Assembly: GCF_006494425.1 (NCBI RefSeq)
Contig: NZ_VHIV01000014.1
Span: 1-50,505, forward strand
Origin: Bacillus dicomae
Lineage (GTDB): Bacteria; Bacillota; Bacilli; Bacillales; Bacillaceae_G
Length of the DNA stretch: 50,505 nucleotides
Direction: 5' to 3'
Shown: one piece after another, positions 9,853 through 19,610 of the stretch
Position numbering within the stretch: position 1 is the first letter of the stretch
Layout: every line of letters starts with the position of its first letter
The notes under the pieces: model-generated
What the model was told of the DNA's origin: nothing
The model's input: only the letters and a program-made list of their open reading frames with translations
The model's database searches: none
Translations under genes and position numbers: made by a program

Positions 9853-10166
9853 ACAAGGTGCAGCAGGATGGATTTAGATATTTAGGTTTGTTACCAAATG
9901 AGGTAATGAACCTAACTCCTCGTGAGTTTCAAAATATGATGACGGGTAGAAATGAACAGTATCTAGATGAACTGCAAACCTATAGTATATTTGCCCTCAT
10001 GATGCGTGCGGTTTATCACAGTAACCCTAAAAAGAGCATGAAACCAAAAGATTTATTTGATAGATCGAAAATGGTTACCGATGATCAAAAGAAAAAATCC
10101 ATTGAGAATCGTGCAAAGCAAGCTGAGGCAGATATGCAATTCTTACAAAATCTCAACTTCGGTTGA
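9681..10166 (+). CDS. tail chaperone T domain, made by -1 frameshift
   Basis: Open frame whose recognisable part (FSREEIDKVQQDGFRYLGLLPNEV … LTPREFQNMM) is the usual second half of Firmicute tail chaperones. The coordinates give the whole stop-free frame. An independent start would be the GTG at 9858, but it has no clear ribosome binding site and would cut off the conserved FSREEID segment, so frameshift expression is preferred. Directly precedes the tape measure gene. Confidence 0.7.
9711..9717 (+). other. -1 programmed frameshift site T-TTT-TTC
   Basis: In the chaperone reading frame the codons are AAT TTT TTC TAC, so T TTT TTC is a canonical X XXY YYZ heptamer. A -1 slip moves ribosomes into the frame that runs without a stop to 10166, giving a predicted fusion of about 245 residues. 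It is the only canonical heptamer seen in the overlap window 9681-9852. Confidence 0.6.
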
Positions 10167-10185
10167 TTGAAAGGTAGGTGAGATT

Positions 10186-13100
10186 TTGGCGACACAAGAA
10201 GAATTAGTAGTTCAGTTTCGTGCTGAAACGGATCAGATACGAAGAGAATTAGCGGCTATGCAACGAGAGATGAATGAGTTTGTAAATGCAACCTCTCGTT
10301 CATCTCGATATTACCACCGAAGCCTTGAGAGTATGGGGGATGCGAATAGCGAATATAGCCGACGTTTGCGTCAAATGAAATATGAGCAGCGGGAAGCGAT
10401 GAGACCTCATATTGAAGAGTTGAAAAGAACCAAGTTAGCGTATTTGGATGCTGCAATGGGAATGGCAACTTATACTGGGAGTGCTCAAGATTTAATTGCT
10501 CAAGTTAATGAGATCGGTAAGGCTGAGAAGGCTGCAAATGATGAGATAATGAAGCTAGATAGAATGAAGCAGGCTAGTATATTACAAACAATTGGTATGC
10601 TAAACAACATGTCTACGACTTCTAGCAAACTGCAAGGTAACTTACAGCGTATGGGAAATCCATTGTATAACGTTTCTAGAGGAGCTTTGATGGCTACTAA
10701 TGCAATGGAGAGACTAGCGAATAGAAGTTCAGCTGCTCAGTTAGCTTTAGAGTTTCTTGGACCTAATGCGAATATGAAAGAACTTAATGATCAGATTCGT
10801 ATTATTAACCAATCTGTTATGGGTATGGGACAAGCTTTCTTAGTAGTTGGTATTGGTGCTGTAATGTTTTATAACAAACTGCATCAAGCTAATATGGAAA
10901 TGAATCCAAAATATGCAGAAGCTTATAAGAATATGATGGAATCAATAACTGAAGCTTTAAAGCCAATGAGGGATGCTTTTGCTGCCCTTATGATTCCGAT
11001 ATACAATTTTGTAAACGCCATTGCAAAAATGGTAATAGCGTTTAACGAGGCGCATCCAGCTTTAGCTAGGTTTATTCAAGGAACAATGATGCTTGTTCCA
11101 GCCTTAACGCTCCTATTGCTACCCTTAGGGGCAGGAATGGGATTATTAAAAGGATATAGAGCTGCTTTTGCTGCTTTGTGGATGATTATCAAGCCTGCTG
11201 TACTGGTTTTAGCAATGGCAAGCCCTGTAGCTTGGGCGTTAGCTGCTGCGATAACAGGTCTAGCAGTAGGATTCGCTTATGCTTATAAAAATATAGAACC
11301 ATTCCACAATGCTATAAATAATGTTTTAAAAGCGTTGAAAGGATTTTGGAAGGTAATTTCAGGTAAAAAAGACGCTGGAGTAGAGTTGCTTAAAGCGGCA
11401 GGATTATCTGATGATACCATTTCTAAATTAACGAGCGCTGTAGATAAAGTGCATTTTATTCTAAATGGAACAGGAATGTTATTTAAAGCTTTCTGGCAAG
11501 AGTTGAAAAGTCGAGGTAGTGCAGATAAGGATCTATTACGAGCAGCTGGATTATCTGATAGTGCTATTAATGCATTTACTGGTGCTGGAGCTAAAATCGG
11601 TCACAACTTGAATGCTATTAAAATGCTAATTGGGGCATTTGGACAAGAAGTAAAAAAACAAGGCAGTGCTGATATCGATTTATTAAAAGCTGCTGGTATA
11701 TCTGATAAATCAATTAATGCTTTTACAAAAGCAGGAGCAAAGGTAAACCACAATCTAAACTCAATTAAATTATTATTAAAAGCATTCGGGCAAGAAGTAA
11801 AAGCAAGCGGTACAGCTGATATTGACTTACTTGTTGCTGCTGGAATTCCTGTGGGGGCAATCGAAAAGGTTGTCTCTTTTGGTCGTGCTCTCAATAGTGC
11901 TTTAAATACAGTAAAAGCAGTCGTTAAAGGTTTTGTAGCTTCGTTGTCTGGTAATAGCGATAACGGCGCAGAAATCATGAAAGCTATGGGGCTTAATGAT
12001 AATTTAATTACGATGATTTTAAACTTTGGTGAAAGGTTACGAGAGGCTTTTGCTAGCATTAAAGAAGCTGTAGTTAGCGCTTTCCATGGAGATTTCACGC
12101 AAATTACAGATTTGTTCGCTAAATTAATACCTAGTATTATCGCTGTCTTACTTGGTGGAGTTCCTGGATTAGTGATTGGAGTTTCGACGTTATTTGCTCA
12201 TATGGCAGATGCGTTTGGGGTAAGTGGAGAGGTGCTGGTTCAGAAATTTGGCGAGATAATGAATACTCTTGTCTCAACGTTTACTACTTTCGTTTCAACT
12301 CAGCTACCAGTGTTTTTGAACCAAGGTATGCAGATTATCGTCAACATTATTCAAGGTATGTTACAAGCGCTGCCCCAAATTGTTACAACGATATCTCAAA
12401 TAATGACGACATTTATTACAACATTAACAACGTTACTTCCTCAAATAGTTACTATGGGGATTACCTTGATACAAACTTTAGTAACTGCAATGCTTCAAGC
12501 GTTGCCACAAATGATTAATGCTTCAGCTCAAATTATTAATACGTTAGTTCAAGGGATAACTCAAGTATTGCCAATGTTGATTGAGGTCGGTATCCAAATC
12601 ATAACGACATTAGTTCAATCTATTATTCAATTAATCCCGCAATTATTAGATGCAGGTATGCAAATTTTATTAACATTAATTAATGGTATTATTCAGGTTT
12701 TACCAATGTTAATAGATTCTGCGATGCAAATAATGACGACGCTGTTGAATGCGATTGTACAAAACTTACCTTTAATCATTGATGCAGGTATTAATATCCT
12801 AATGGCATTAATCCAAGGAATTCTACAGATATTACCTCAATTAATTGATACAGCATTGCAGGTAATTAATCAATTTATAACTATAGTTATGCAAAATTTA
12901 CCTTTGATTCTTGAAGCAGGAATACAGATATTACTGAAGTTGGTTGAAGGAATTATTCAAATGTTACCCCAAATTGTAGATGCGGTTATACAAATTATAA
13001 CTAAATTTACTGAGGTCATTGTTCAAAATTTACCTCAAATAATTGATGCGGGCGTTCAAATTTTAGTTAAGTTAGCAGAAGGTATTTTAAAAGCGCTACC

Positions 13101-13893
13101 TCAGTTAGTGTCTGCGGCTATTGAGTTAATGGCTAAATTACTTGCTACAATTATACAACATCTTCCTGAGTTGTTATCTGCAGGCGTACAATTGATAGAA
13201 GCTTTGATAAAAGGAATACTTAGTTTAATTGGAGCAGTATTTAATGCTGGAGTAGAAATAGGCGCTAAAATAATTGATTCTTTGAGTAAAGTAAATTTAT
13301 TCGATATAGGTGTAAACATTGTCAAAGGATTAATTAGTGGTATTGGATCAATGATAGGTTCCGCTGTAGCTGCAGCAAAAGAACTTGGTAGTAGTATTGC
13401 TGGTGCTGTATCAGGAATCTTGGATATCCATTCTCCTTCTCGTGTTATGAGAGACTTAGGTATCTACACTGGACAAGGATTAGTTAAAGGTATTGGATCC
13501 ATGGAGAATCCGGTGTATCGAGCAGCAAAAGAAATGGCCGAATCTGTTAAAGATGCATTTGATTCATTATCTGAAGGGATATCACTTGGTGATGTTTCAA
13601 TGGGTGCTATATCAGGTCCTGCAATTCCTATGGTTTCTGCTGGTTATAAAACACCTTCTAGTATTTCGAACGTGTCGGCTACTTCTGGATTTAGTGGTGC
13701 AGCCTTAAGTAAATCTACAAATGATTCTAGAACGTCAAATATCGTTCAAAATGCTACTCCTGCTGTTATTGAAAATGTAATTGTTATTGATAGCACTGAA
13801 GTAGTTAGAGCAATTGGAGACAAGATAGACGTAGACCAGGGAAAACGAATTGTAAATCAATCATTTGTTATGGGACAAAAGGGAGGATGGTGA
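10186..13893 (+). CDS. tail tape measure protein
   Basis: 1235 residues, by far the longest gene; sets tail length (roughly 180-190 nm if 0.15 nm per residue) and helps DNA entry. The start is TTG 10186 behind AAGGTAGGTG. Residues 1-110 are coiled coil. Hydrophobic segments lie near 210-230 and 300-365. About five degenerate 50-residue modules lie near 385-640 (DLLKAAGLSD … AFGQEVK). A long stretch of 20-22-residue amphipathic repeats lies near 700-1005 (LPQIVTAGIQII-like). The C-terminus has a GAVSGILDIHSPSRVMRDLG motif common to many siphophage tape measures. Confidence 0.95.
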   Translation: MATQEELVVQFRAETDQIRRELAAMQREMNEFVNATSRSSRYYHRSLESMGDANSEYSRRLRQMKYEQREAMRPHIEELKRTKLAYLDAAMGMATYTGSAQDLIAQVNEIGKAEKAANDEIMKLDRMKQASILQTIGMLNNMSTTSSKLQGNLQRMGNPLYNVSRGALMATNAMERLANRSSAAQLALEFLGPNANMKELNDQIRIINQSVMGMGQAFLVVGIGAVMFYNKLHQANMEMNPKYAEAYKNMMESITEALKPMRDAFAALMIPIYNFVNAIAKMVIAFNEAHPALARFIQGTMMLVPALTLLLLPLGAGMGLLKGYRAAFAALWMIIKPAVLVLAMASPVAWALAAAITGLAVGFAYAYKNIEPFHNAINNVLKALKGFWKVISGKKDAGVELLKAAGLSDDTISKLTSAVDKVHFILNGTGMLFKAFWQELKSRGSADKDLLRAAGLSDSAINAFTGAGAKIGHNLNAIKMLIGAFGQEVKKQGSADIDLLKAAGISDKSINAFTKAGAKVNHNLNSIKLLLKAFGQEVKASGTADIDLLVAAGIPVGAIEKVVSFGRALNSALNTVKAVVKGFVASLSGNSDNGAEIMKAMGLNDNLITMILNFGERLREAFASIKEAVVSAFHGDFTQITDLFAKLIPSIIAVLLGGVPGLVIGVSTLFAHMADAFGVSGEVLVQKFGEIMNTLVSTFTTFVSTQLPVFLNQGMQIIVNIIQGMLQALPQIVTTISQIMTTFITTLTTLLPQIVTMGITLIQTLVTAMLQALPQMINASAQIINTLVQGITQVLPMLIEVGIQIITTLVQSIIQLIPQLLDAGMQILLTLINGIIQVLPMLIDSAMQIMTTLLNAIVQNLPLIIDAGINILMALIQGILQILPQLIDTALQVINQFITIVMQNLPLILEAGIQILLKLVEGIIQMLPQIVDAVIQIITKFTEVIVQNLPQIIDAGVQILVKLAEGILKALPQLVSAAIELMAKLLATIIQHLPELLSAGVQLIEALIKGILSLIGAVFNAGVEIGAKIIDSLSKVNLFDIGVNIVKGLISGIGSMIGSAVAAAKELGSSIAGAVSGILDIHSPSRVMRDLGIYTGQGLVKGIGSMENPVYRAAKEMAESVKDAFDSLSEGISLGDVSMGAISGPAIPMVSAGYKTPSSISNVSATSGFSGAALSKSTNDSRTSNIVQNATPAVIENVIVIDSTEVVRAIGDKIDVDQGKRIVNQSFVMGQKGGW
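11340..12100 (+). repeat. tape measure repeat block 1
   Basis: About five imperfect copies of a roughly 150-base unit encoding a (A)D-x-DLL-x-AAG-[IL]-SD … LN-x-IK-x-L-x-x-AFGQE module. The middle copies are closest (GSADKDLLRAAGLSDSAINA, GSADIDLLKAAGISDKSINA). Unequal exchange between copies could change tail length. Confidence 0.75.
12290..13210 (+). repeat. tape measure repeat block 2
   Basis: Series of 20-22-residue amphipathic units of the pattern LPQII-D-AG-I-QI-L-x-x-L-x-x-GIIQ. Amino acid similarity exceeds nucleotide identity, so the block is old rather than a recent expansion. Confidence 0.7.
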
Positions 13894-13897
13894 TTAA

Positions 13898-14737
13898 ATG
13901 TCTGAAGTAATCACATTAGGAACGACAGTACAAACATTAAGTGGAAAAAAGTATGTATTAGAAGAACTAGGCATCATGACAAGAGACTTTAATCCGCAGT
14001 CACCATCGCCTGTGCATAACTTTGAGACTGTTGAAAATAGAAATGGAACTATTGATAGAGGAACAGTTTATGGCCAACGTACTATAAACTGTTCTTTTTA
14101 TTTTAAAGCAGTTGATATGTGGGATTATGCGTTACTGCGAGATGAAGTATTTCGTCTATTTGATAGTAGAGAAGCTTTCTATATCATAGATCAACGAAAT
14201 CCGGGTAAGCGATGGCTTGTAAAATATAGTTCACCTTACAGTATCGAGCAGAATTGGAAGTATGGATTCTTTGAAATTGATTTTGTAACTGTAAAACTAC
14301 CATTTGCAGAATCAATTGGAACTACAATGGATAATTTCACTTTTGACAGTAACCTTTGGCAGATTGGGCAAGGATTAGTCGCGGAGGATACAAAGTATAC
14401 ACATAATACTACATCATTTCGAATTTATAACGCAGGGCATGTCAAAATAGATCCAAAGGAAATGCCATTGAAGATTACTTATACAGGATGGTCTGATCAA
14501 TTAACGATTAAAAATCTAACAACAGGCGATGTATGGAGTTATGGGAAATCCACAGTAATTGAGAGTTCGCAAATTGTATTAGATGGGGTTAAGTCTTATC
14601 GTCCTGGCGTAGGTAGTATCTTTAAGGACACGAATTGGAAGTTAATCACATTAAAACCAGGTTGGAATGATTTTGTGTTATCTGGCGCTTCAGGTAACTT
14701 CAAAATTGAATTTAATTTCCGATTTTATTATTTGTAG
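13898..14737 (+). CDS. distal tail protein Dit
   Basis: 279 residues. Forms the hexameric hub between tail tube and baseplate. The N-terminal part (TRDFNPQSPSPVHNFETVEN, RTINCSFYFKAVD, LRDEVFRLFDSREAFYIID) is the Sipho_tail/SPP1 gp19.1 pattern, and the C-terminal half looks like a galectin-type beta domain. Strong GGGAGGATGG site upstream. Precedes Tal as in most Gram-positive siphophages. Confidence 0.9.
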   Translation: MSEVITLGTTVQTLSGKKYVLEELGIMTRDFNPQSPSPVHNFETVENRNGTIDRGTVYGQRTINCSFYFKAVDMWDYALLRDEVFRLFDSREAFYIIDQRNPGKRWLVKYSSPYSIEQNWKYGFFEIDFVTVKLPFAESIGTTMDNFTFDSNLWQIGQGLVAEDTKYTHNTTSFRIYNAGHVKIDPKEMPLKITYTGWSDQLTIKNLTTGDVWSYGKSTVIESSQIVLDGVKSYRPGVGSIFKDTNWKLITLKPGWNDFVLSGASGNFKIEFNFRFYYL

Positions 14738-14745
14738 GTGAAGCT

Positions 14746-16365
14746 ATGTTATTAGTCACAGGAATAAACGGACAAACAGAGATGCTTTGCGACTTCAAGG
14801 ATGTAAGAAGAAAACGAAGAGTCAATGGAGAACACTCTCTTAATTTCTATCAGCTAAACACTCCGGAAGCAGCTCATGCGTATAAATTGCTAGATAAACG
14901 TTCTATAGTTACAATTCCTGAAACGGGTGATGAATATATTGTACTTGGTATATCTAAAGTAGGGCACTACGGAAAAAGAATTAACGCAATGCATGTATTT
15001 CTTGATGGCTTTATCAGTCAACATAAATATGAATTACTGAACGGAACCATTAATTTTAAACAATTCTGCGACTTCTTATTTGTTGGTAGCGGATGGACAT
15101 ATATTATAAACGGTGCATTTGCTCCACAGCGTTTTGAAAACTTCGGGAGAGATTCTAAGCTTGCATTGCTGCAAAAAGGGTTAGAAAGGTATAGATCTGA
15201 GTTTTCCATTGATAACAAGAATAAAATTATTACATTTAAAAATGAGATAGGTAAAACTACAGAATCACAATTTAGGTATGGACATAATCTACAAACTTTC
15301 AATGAAGAAACGGATATGTCCAACTTTTGTACAGTTATTAGAGGGTTCGGGAAAAGGGATGACGAGACAGAATTTTCCGTTGAATATAAATCACCATTAG
15401 TAAGTGTATACGGTGAAATTCATCAAAAGTCGATTGATGATGATCGTTATAAGTATGAGAGTTCTTTATTGGAAGCATGTAAAAATAATTTAAATGATAC
15501 ACCTCTAACGAAATTTAATGTATCTGTTTCGGATTTATTCGAAAATGGTTTGCAAATGCATCCATACGATTATGGCGACTATGTGTATATGCTTTATGAA
15601 GAGGCAGATGTAGCTGTTCAGATACGAATCGTTGAGGTTATAGATGATCCAGTAAACAATAGTATTTCACCAACATTTGAATTATCAACTTTTAAAACGT
15701 TACGAACTGCAAGTGCGATTCAAGCGCAATTCCAACAGACTCAAAGGGATATTCAACAATTGATGGATGATGAAGGTAATTTAAGTTTATCGTTAAAACG
15801 CTTGTACATGACCACAGAAACCTTCGCTGATAACACTGGTTTTTGGTATATAGATCCTAATGATAAAAATAGATACGTCCATATTGGTGCAGGAGGCCTT
15901 GATGTTCATCGTGGTCTTATTCGCGTTGAGAGAGAGGATGGTTTTGCGACTATTATCGGTGGCAAGATACAGTATGGTTTTGATATTGCAGGACATTATC
16001 CGCCATATCGTGGGATTAACGTAATAGAAGATGGTTGGTGGTTAATATCTGAACATGATCAACTAGACAATTGTCAGTTTTATACATTTGAGCATAAAAC
16101 AAGATACGTCAAAGTGGCAGCCCAAATATTCACCGAATCTGGCGGAGAAGTTGAAATTGCGATAGTTGATGGTGATGGAAGTACCATAAGAAGTAGAGCT
16201 ACATCGACTCAATCATCACCTCCTAATCAAAATGATGGTGCTGAGCTTGTATATGATTTAGGTGTACCGACTGGAGAATTAGAAGCCTTTTATTTACGAA
16301 TGAGGAACAAGGTAAAAGGAAAGAAAGCATATGCACGGATATTCCGTGTGTGGTTAGAAGGATAA
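14746..16365 (+). CDS. tail-associated lysin/endopeptidase-type protein Tal
   Basis: 539 residues. N-terminal 330 residues match the prophage endopeptidase tail (gp44-like) fold, with NGQTEMLCDFKDVRRKRRVNG and LDGFISQHKYELLNG. The segment FQQTQRDIQQLMDDEG is a coiled linker, followed by a C-terminal beta-sandwich (about 355-539) that may bind carbohydrate. No clear peptidase motif is visible, so cell-wall cleavage is not shown by sequence. Confidence 0.85.
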   Translation: MLLVTGINGQTEMLCDFKDVRRKRRVNGEHSLNFYQLNTPEAAHAYKLLDKRSIVTIPETGDEYIVLGISKVGHYGKRINAMHVFLDGFISQHKYELLNGTINFKQFCDFLFVGSGWTYIINGAFAPQRFENFGRDSKLALLQKGLERYRSEFSIDNKNKIITFKNEIGKTTESQFRYGHNLQTFNEETDMSNFCTVIRGFGKRDDETEFSVEYKSPLVSVYGEIHQKSIDDDRYKYESSLLEACKNNLNDTPLTKFNVSVSDLFENGLQMHPYDYGDYVYMLYEEADVAVQIRIVEVIDDPVNNSISPTFELSTFKTLRTASAIQAQFQQTQRDIQQLMDDEGNLSLSLKRLYMTTETFADNTGFWYIDPNDKNRYVHIGAGGLDVHRGLIRVEREDGFATIIGGKIQYGFDIAGHYPPYRGINVIEDGWWLISEHDQLDNCQFYTFEHKTRYVKVAAQIFTESGGEVEIAIVDGDGSTIRSRATSTQSSPPNQNDGAELVYDLGVPTGELEAFYLRMRNKVKGKKAYARIFRVWLEG

Positions 16366-16419
16366 CAAAAACTATTAAAAACGAATTTTATATAAAACAA
16401 ACTTTAGGAGGAATTATTT

Positions 16420-16728
16420 ATGAAATCAGTTCAAATTTACGTTGGGAAACCTCAAATCGAAAAACTAGTAGTATGTGATGTGCAAACAGACCAACAAATT
16501 ACTGTAAGACAAATCATTTTTAATAATTCATTAGAAACTGAACAGAAAGTGACTTTAACTCTTAATACTATCGATATTATGACTATCAAAGTAAAACCTG
16601 GAGATAATGTACGAGATACTTTTATTGTACTGAATCCTGGGAATAAATTATTAATTCAACAAGAAACGGAAAATGCGGTTAATGTCATGATCAATGGGGT
16701 TTTAGACCCAGTGCCAGTTAGTTATTAA
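16420..16728 (+). CDS. small baseplate/tail-tip protein, unknown
   Basis: 102 residues, almost all beta strand (VTLTLNTIDIMTIKVKPGDNV), with no signal peptide. TTAGGAGGAA ribosome binding site. It stands alone between Tal and the spike and ends at a terminator, so it is probably a structural accessory of the tail tip. Function not recognised. Confidence 0.7.
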   Translation: MKSVQIYVGKPQIEKLVVCDVQTDQQITVRQIIFNNSLETEQKVTLTLNTIDIMTIKVKPGDNVRDTFIVLNPGNKLLIQQETENAVNVMINGVLDPVPVSY

Positions 16729-16761
16729 ATAAGAGGGTTTTAATAACTCTCTTATTTTTTT
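16728..16761 (+). terminator. terminator before tail spike gene
   Basis: Ten-base stem (AATAAGAGGG with CTCTCTTATT, one G-U pair) and a run of Ts. The spike gene is therefore likely to depend on readthrough or a separate promoter. Confidence 0.85.
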
Positions 16762-16781
16762 ATAAAGGATGGTGAAAATTT

Positions 16782-18536
16782 ATGCCTATTGCATTAAACC
16801 GTTGGCCGAACACAGCACAAGATAGACATTTTAGAAATAATACAAATGAAAACTGGGATCGCTTAGAAAGAAAACATAATGAAATAGAAGAGAAGAGTGA
16901 ACAGGCTGCGATAGAATCGTCATCAGCTCAAAGACAAGCAGAGGAAGCGAATAAATTATCCGCTAGTGTACAAGAACAGATAAATAGCATGGTAGTGAAT
17001 GGTGATTCTTCAGTAGAAGCTGCACAAGCAAGGGTAGATACAGAAGGAATTACTCATGATACTTTAAAATCACGCTTAGATGGCGAGTTTCAGAAAAATG
17101 CAACCCAAATTCAAATTCTGAACAATTTGCAAATAAGCATAGAACAATTCCCTATTATTTTTCCTGAAATAACTGATAGACCTCGATTTCAACGTGCGTT
17201 TAATTATGCAAAAAATAACGGAATAGGAACAGTTAAAATCCCTAAAAACGATTATGTTTTTGATGGGATTCCTGTTATATTACCTGCAAATATAATAATT
17301 GATTCAAATGGGGCTTCAATATTAATCAGAGAAGGGGCATACGCTAATGGGATTGGGTTCTTTACAACAAGGGTAGACAAAGATGGTGTCCCTAAGCTGA
17401 CTGTCGATTATGATCCAAATGTCCCTGTGAAAGAGGATATAACGTTTAGAGGTAAGTTGATATTAGACGGTAATATGAGAAATGTTAGTACTACTAACCC
17501 TACGAGTACTTGCAGCGGTATAGTTGCTTATCGTGTTAGGAATTTCAGAGCTGAAGGCTTAATAATTCAAAATCTACCAGGATTTGTTGGGGGAGGATAC
17601 GGAATTATAGCTGCTTATTCTGATACTGTTTATTTAAATGAAATTATAGTTGATCGTACTGATCGTCAAAACATTTGTATTTGGGAAACTTTAAACGCCC
17701 ATGTGGACAAAGCGAATTTAAACTATTCCCAATTACGAGAGTGTATATTGGTCTCCACGAACACTCCGGTTTCTTTACAGACTAGTCATTGTACTATTTC
17801 TAATAGTAAGATGAGGAATGCAAGTGCTGAGAGCGTTCATGTAGTTCGTTTTAGTGGATTCGGTTCAGGTATTATTGAAAATACGGAAATTGAGGGAACT
17901 ACTGCAATAGATGGTGTTTACGTCACTGATACGTGTTACAAGTTTGTACGAATTTTAAATAATAAAATTCGAAATTGCATGTACGGAATACGTGTCGAGT
18001 CAAGTACAGATAAATATATTATCGCAGAGAACAACGATATTGAAAGTTGTATAAATGGAATACGACATAACGCGAGCGGTGGGACAGCAGTCTATACAAA
18101 AAACAGGGTAAAAGGTAGTACAAATCAACCGTTCTATATAGCCTATGCAGATTATCAAACAGTAACTGATAATGAATTTGACGGGGGCACTCAAGTTTTT
18201 ATCCGCCCTAATGTGAAATCACACTTTATAAGCAATAAGGTACGGAATATGTCTGATCTTACTTACGCTGTAGTTGTTGGGGGAGATACTATTGCTTCTA
18301 TTTCATTTATGATGAATTCCGTGAAAAATAACATATCCGACCTTACACGCATCCTAACAGCTGGAAGGGCAGTAGGTAATGATGGGTTCATCGAAACGGC
18401 ATCTTGTTACACGGATCAAACACTAACGTCAATAGCTTCAAAACCCTTTGGACTAGGTCAGCTTGCTGTTGTAGCTGGAATTCCTTATATTTCAGTCGGT
18501 ACAAGTTCACCAAGCGATTGGAAAAAATTACTTTAA
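16782..18536 (+). CDS. tail spike/fibre with parallel beta-helix
   Basis: 584 residues, likely receptor-binding. Residues 1-110 hold a tail-attachment motif (PIALNRWPNTAQDRHFRNNTN) and coiled coil. From about 130 the pattern RPRFQRAFNYAKNNGIGTVKIPKNDYVF and repeated NxI/NxF ladder turns (NKIRNCMYGIRVES, NNDIESCINGIRHN, NRVKGSTN) indicate a pectate-lyase-like beta-helix, often active on surface polysaccharide. Active residues cannot be assigned. A terminator follows. Confidence 0.85.
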   Translation: MPIALNRWPNTAQDRHFRNNTNENWDRLERKHNEIEEKSEQAAIESSSAQRQAEEANKLSASVQEQINSMVVNGDSSVEAAQARVDTEGITHDTLKSRLDGEFQKNATQIQILNNLQISIEQFPIIFPEITDRPRFQRAFNYAKNNGIGTVKIPKNDYVFDGIPVILPANIIIDSNGASILIREGAYANGIGFFTTRVDKDGVPKLTVDYDPNVPVKEDITFRGKLILDGNMRNVSTTNPTSTCSGIVAYRVRNFRAEGLIIQNLPGFVGGGYGIIAAYSDTVYLNEIIVDRTDRQNICIWETLNAHVDKANLNYSQLRECILVSTNTPVSLQTSHCTISNSKMRNASAESVHVVRFSGFGSGIIENTEIEGTTAIDGVYVTDTCYKFVRILNNKIRNCMYGIRVESSTDKYIIAENNDIESCINGIRHNASGGTAVYTKNRVKGSTNQPFYIAYADYQTVTDNEFDGGTQVFIRPNVKSHFISNKVRNMSDLTYAVVVGGDTIASISFMMNSVKNNISDLTRILTAGRAVGNDGFIETASCYTDQTLTSIASKPFGLGQLAVVAGIPYISVGTSSPSDWKKLL

Positions 18537-18555
18537 ACAAAATACGGCTTTTAAT

Positions 18556-18583
18556 AAAAAGTATGCAGTGGCATGCTTTTTTT
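18556..18583 (+). terminator. terminator after tail spike gene
   Basis: Stem AAAAAGTATGC / GCATGCTTTTT (one T-G wobble), AGTG loop, T run. Confidence 0.85.
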
Positions 18584-18606
18584 ATTTTTCTCAGGAGGTG
18601 GTTGTA

Positions 18607-19563
18607 GTGAAACGAATTGTAGATCCTGAAATTTATGAGAAATACGTTAACTTAGATAATAAAAACCTAATTAGAGACTTCCTGATTGAAAAGAAAGCAC
18701 AAGGTAAGGCGAAAAGCACTTTAAAACAGTATGAGTGGGATTTAAGAATCATTTTATTTTTAATTTATCAGCATTTTGATAATAAAAATATTACAGAATT
18801 GACCAGAAAAGATATTCGTAATCTTTGTATCGTATTCCAAGAGATGGACATGTCCAATGCTCGCGTTAATGGACTAATGAGTGCGTTACGGTCCTCGTTA
18901 GAATTTTGTGCTGACGATGATGATTATGAATATGAGTTTAATATCGGTTCTAGGGTGAAAGGATTACCTAAAAATCCAGTTAGAGAAATTACATTTTTAA
19001 AAGAAGAACAAATCGAATGGTTGTTAGATGAACTGGATAAAAAGGACCAGACGCTCATTGCTGTTTATCTAGCCATTTCTTATTACAGTGCAGCAAGAAA
19101 GAATGAAGTACACCAAGTATTAAAAGAGGAATTAGCAGAACGATATTACACAAATACTGTAGTTGGAAAGAGAAGTAAAAAGTTCAGGTTATATTATAAC
19201 GAGAGAACTAGAATTCTAATTTCGAAGTACATTGAAGGTAGAGGCAAAGACAGTATCAATCAGTTATTTGTGAAGACATATAGAAATGGTGAAAAGCGAG
19301 TAGTCAATAAGAGTACTTTTAATTACTGGTGCGATATTTTATCCAAAATGTTAAGTAAAAGAGAAGGGAAAGTTATTACAATTAACCCTCATGCTTTTCG
19401 TCATTCTAGACTTGATAATCTCCGTGAACAAGGCATACCGTTAGAGAAACTGAAATCTCTAGCTAATCATAGTGATGTATCAACAACTGAATCTTATTTA
19501 TCAGATCGTAGTGAGAATGATATTGCAGATATATTCGGTATGGATGTTAGTTGTTTTAAGTAG
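18607..19563 (+). CDS. tyrosine recombinase
   Basis: 318 residues. N-terminal SAM-like core-binding domain (STLKQYEWDLRIILFLIYQ), then a catalytic domain with Arg in YYSAARKNEV, Lys in KRSKKFRLYY, the HAFRHSR box, His in NHSDVSTTESYL and the nucleophile Tyr in that last motif. All catalytic residues appear present. GTG 18607 follows AGGAGG by 8 bases. Its place inside the late block, between spike and lysis genes and far from the repressor, is unusual for an integrase. It could act on multimers, att sites or the neighbouring spike gene; no att core was found. Confidence 0.88.
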   Translation: MKRIVDPEIYEKYVNLDNKNLIRDFLIEKKAQGKAKSTLKQYEWDLRIILFLIYQHFDNKNITELTRKDIRNLCIVFQEMDMSNARVNGLMSALRSSLEFCADDDDYEYEFNIGSRVKGLPKNPVREITFLKEEQIEWLLDELDKKDQTLIAVYLAISYYSAARKNEVHQVLKEELAERYYTNTVVGKRSKKFRLYYNERTRILISKYIEGRGKDSINQLFVKTYRNGEKRVVNKSTFNYWCDILSKMLSKREGKVITINPHAFRHSRLDNLREQGIPLEKLKSLANHSDVSTTESYLSDRSENDIADIFGMDVSCFK

Positions 19564-19564
19564 G

Positions 19565-19585
19565 GGACATAAAAATGTCCTTTTT
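19565..19585 (+). terminator. terminator after recombinase gene
   Basis: GGACAT-AAAA-ATGTCC hairpin followed by TTTTT; it separates the recombinase gene from the lysis cassette. Confidence 0.75.
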
Positions 19586-19610
19586 ATTTTGCGAAAAAGG
19601 AGCTGAACCA

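Noticed and set aside
11601-12098. Long minus-strand frame of 165 codons in the tape measure gene
   Set aside because: Antisense shadow produced by the repetitive codon pattern; no start signal.
12290-13210. Tandem repeats as a CRISPR or satellite
   Set aside because: They are in frame in the tape measure gene and vary at the nucleotide level.
18404-18607. Plus-strand frame of 67 codons overlapping the spike end
   Set aside because: Shadow of the spike gene; runs through the terminator and lacks a ribosome binding site.
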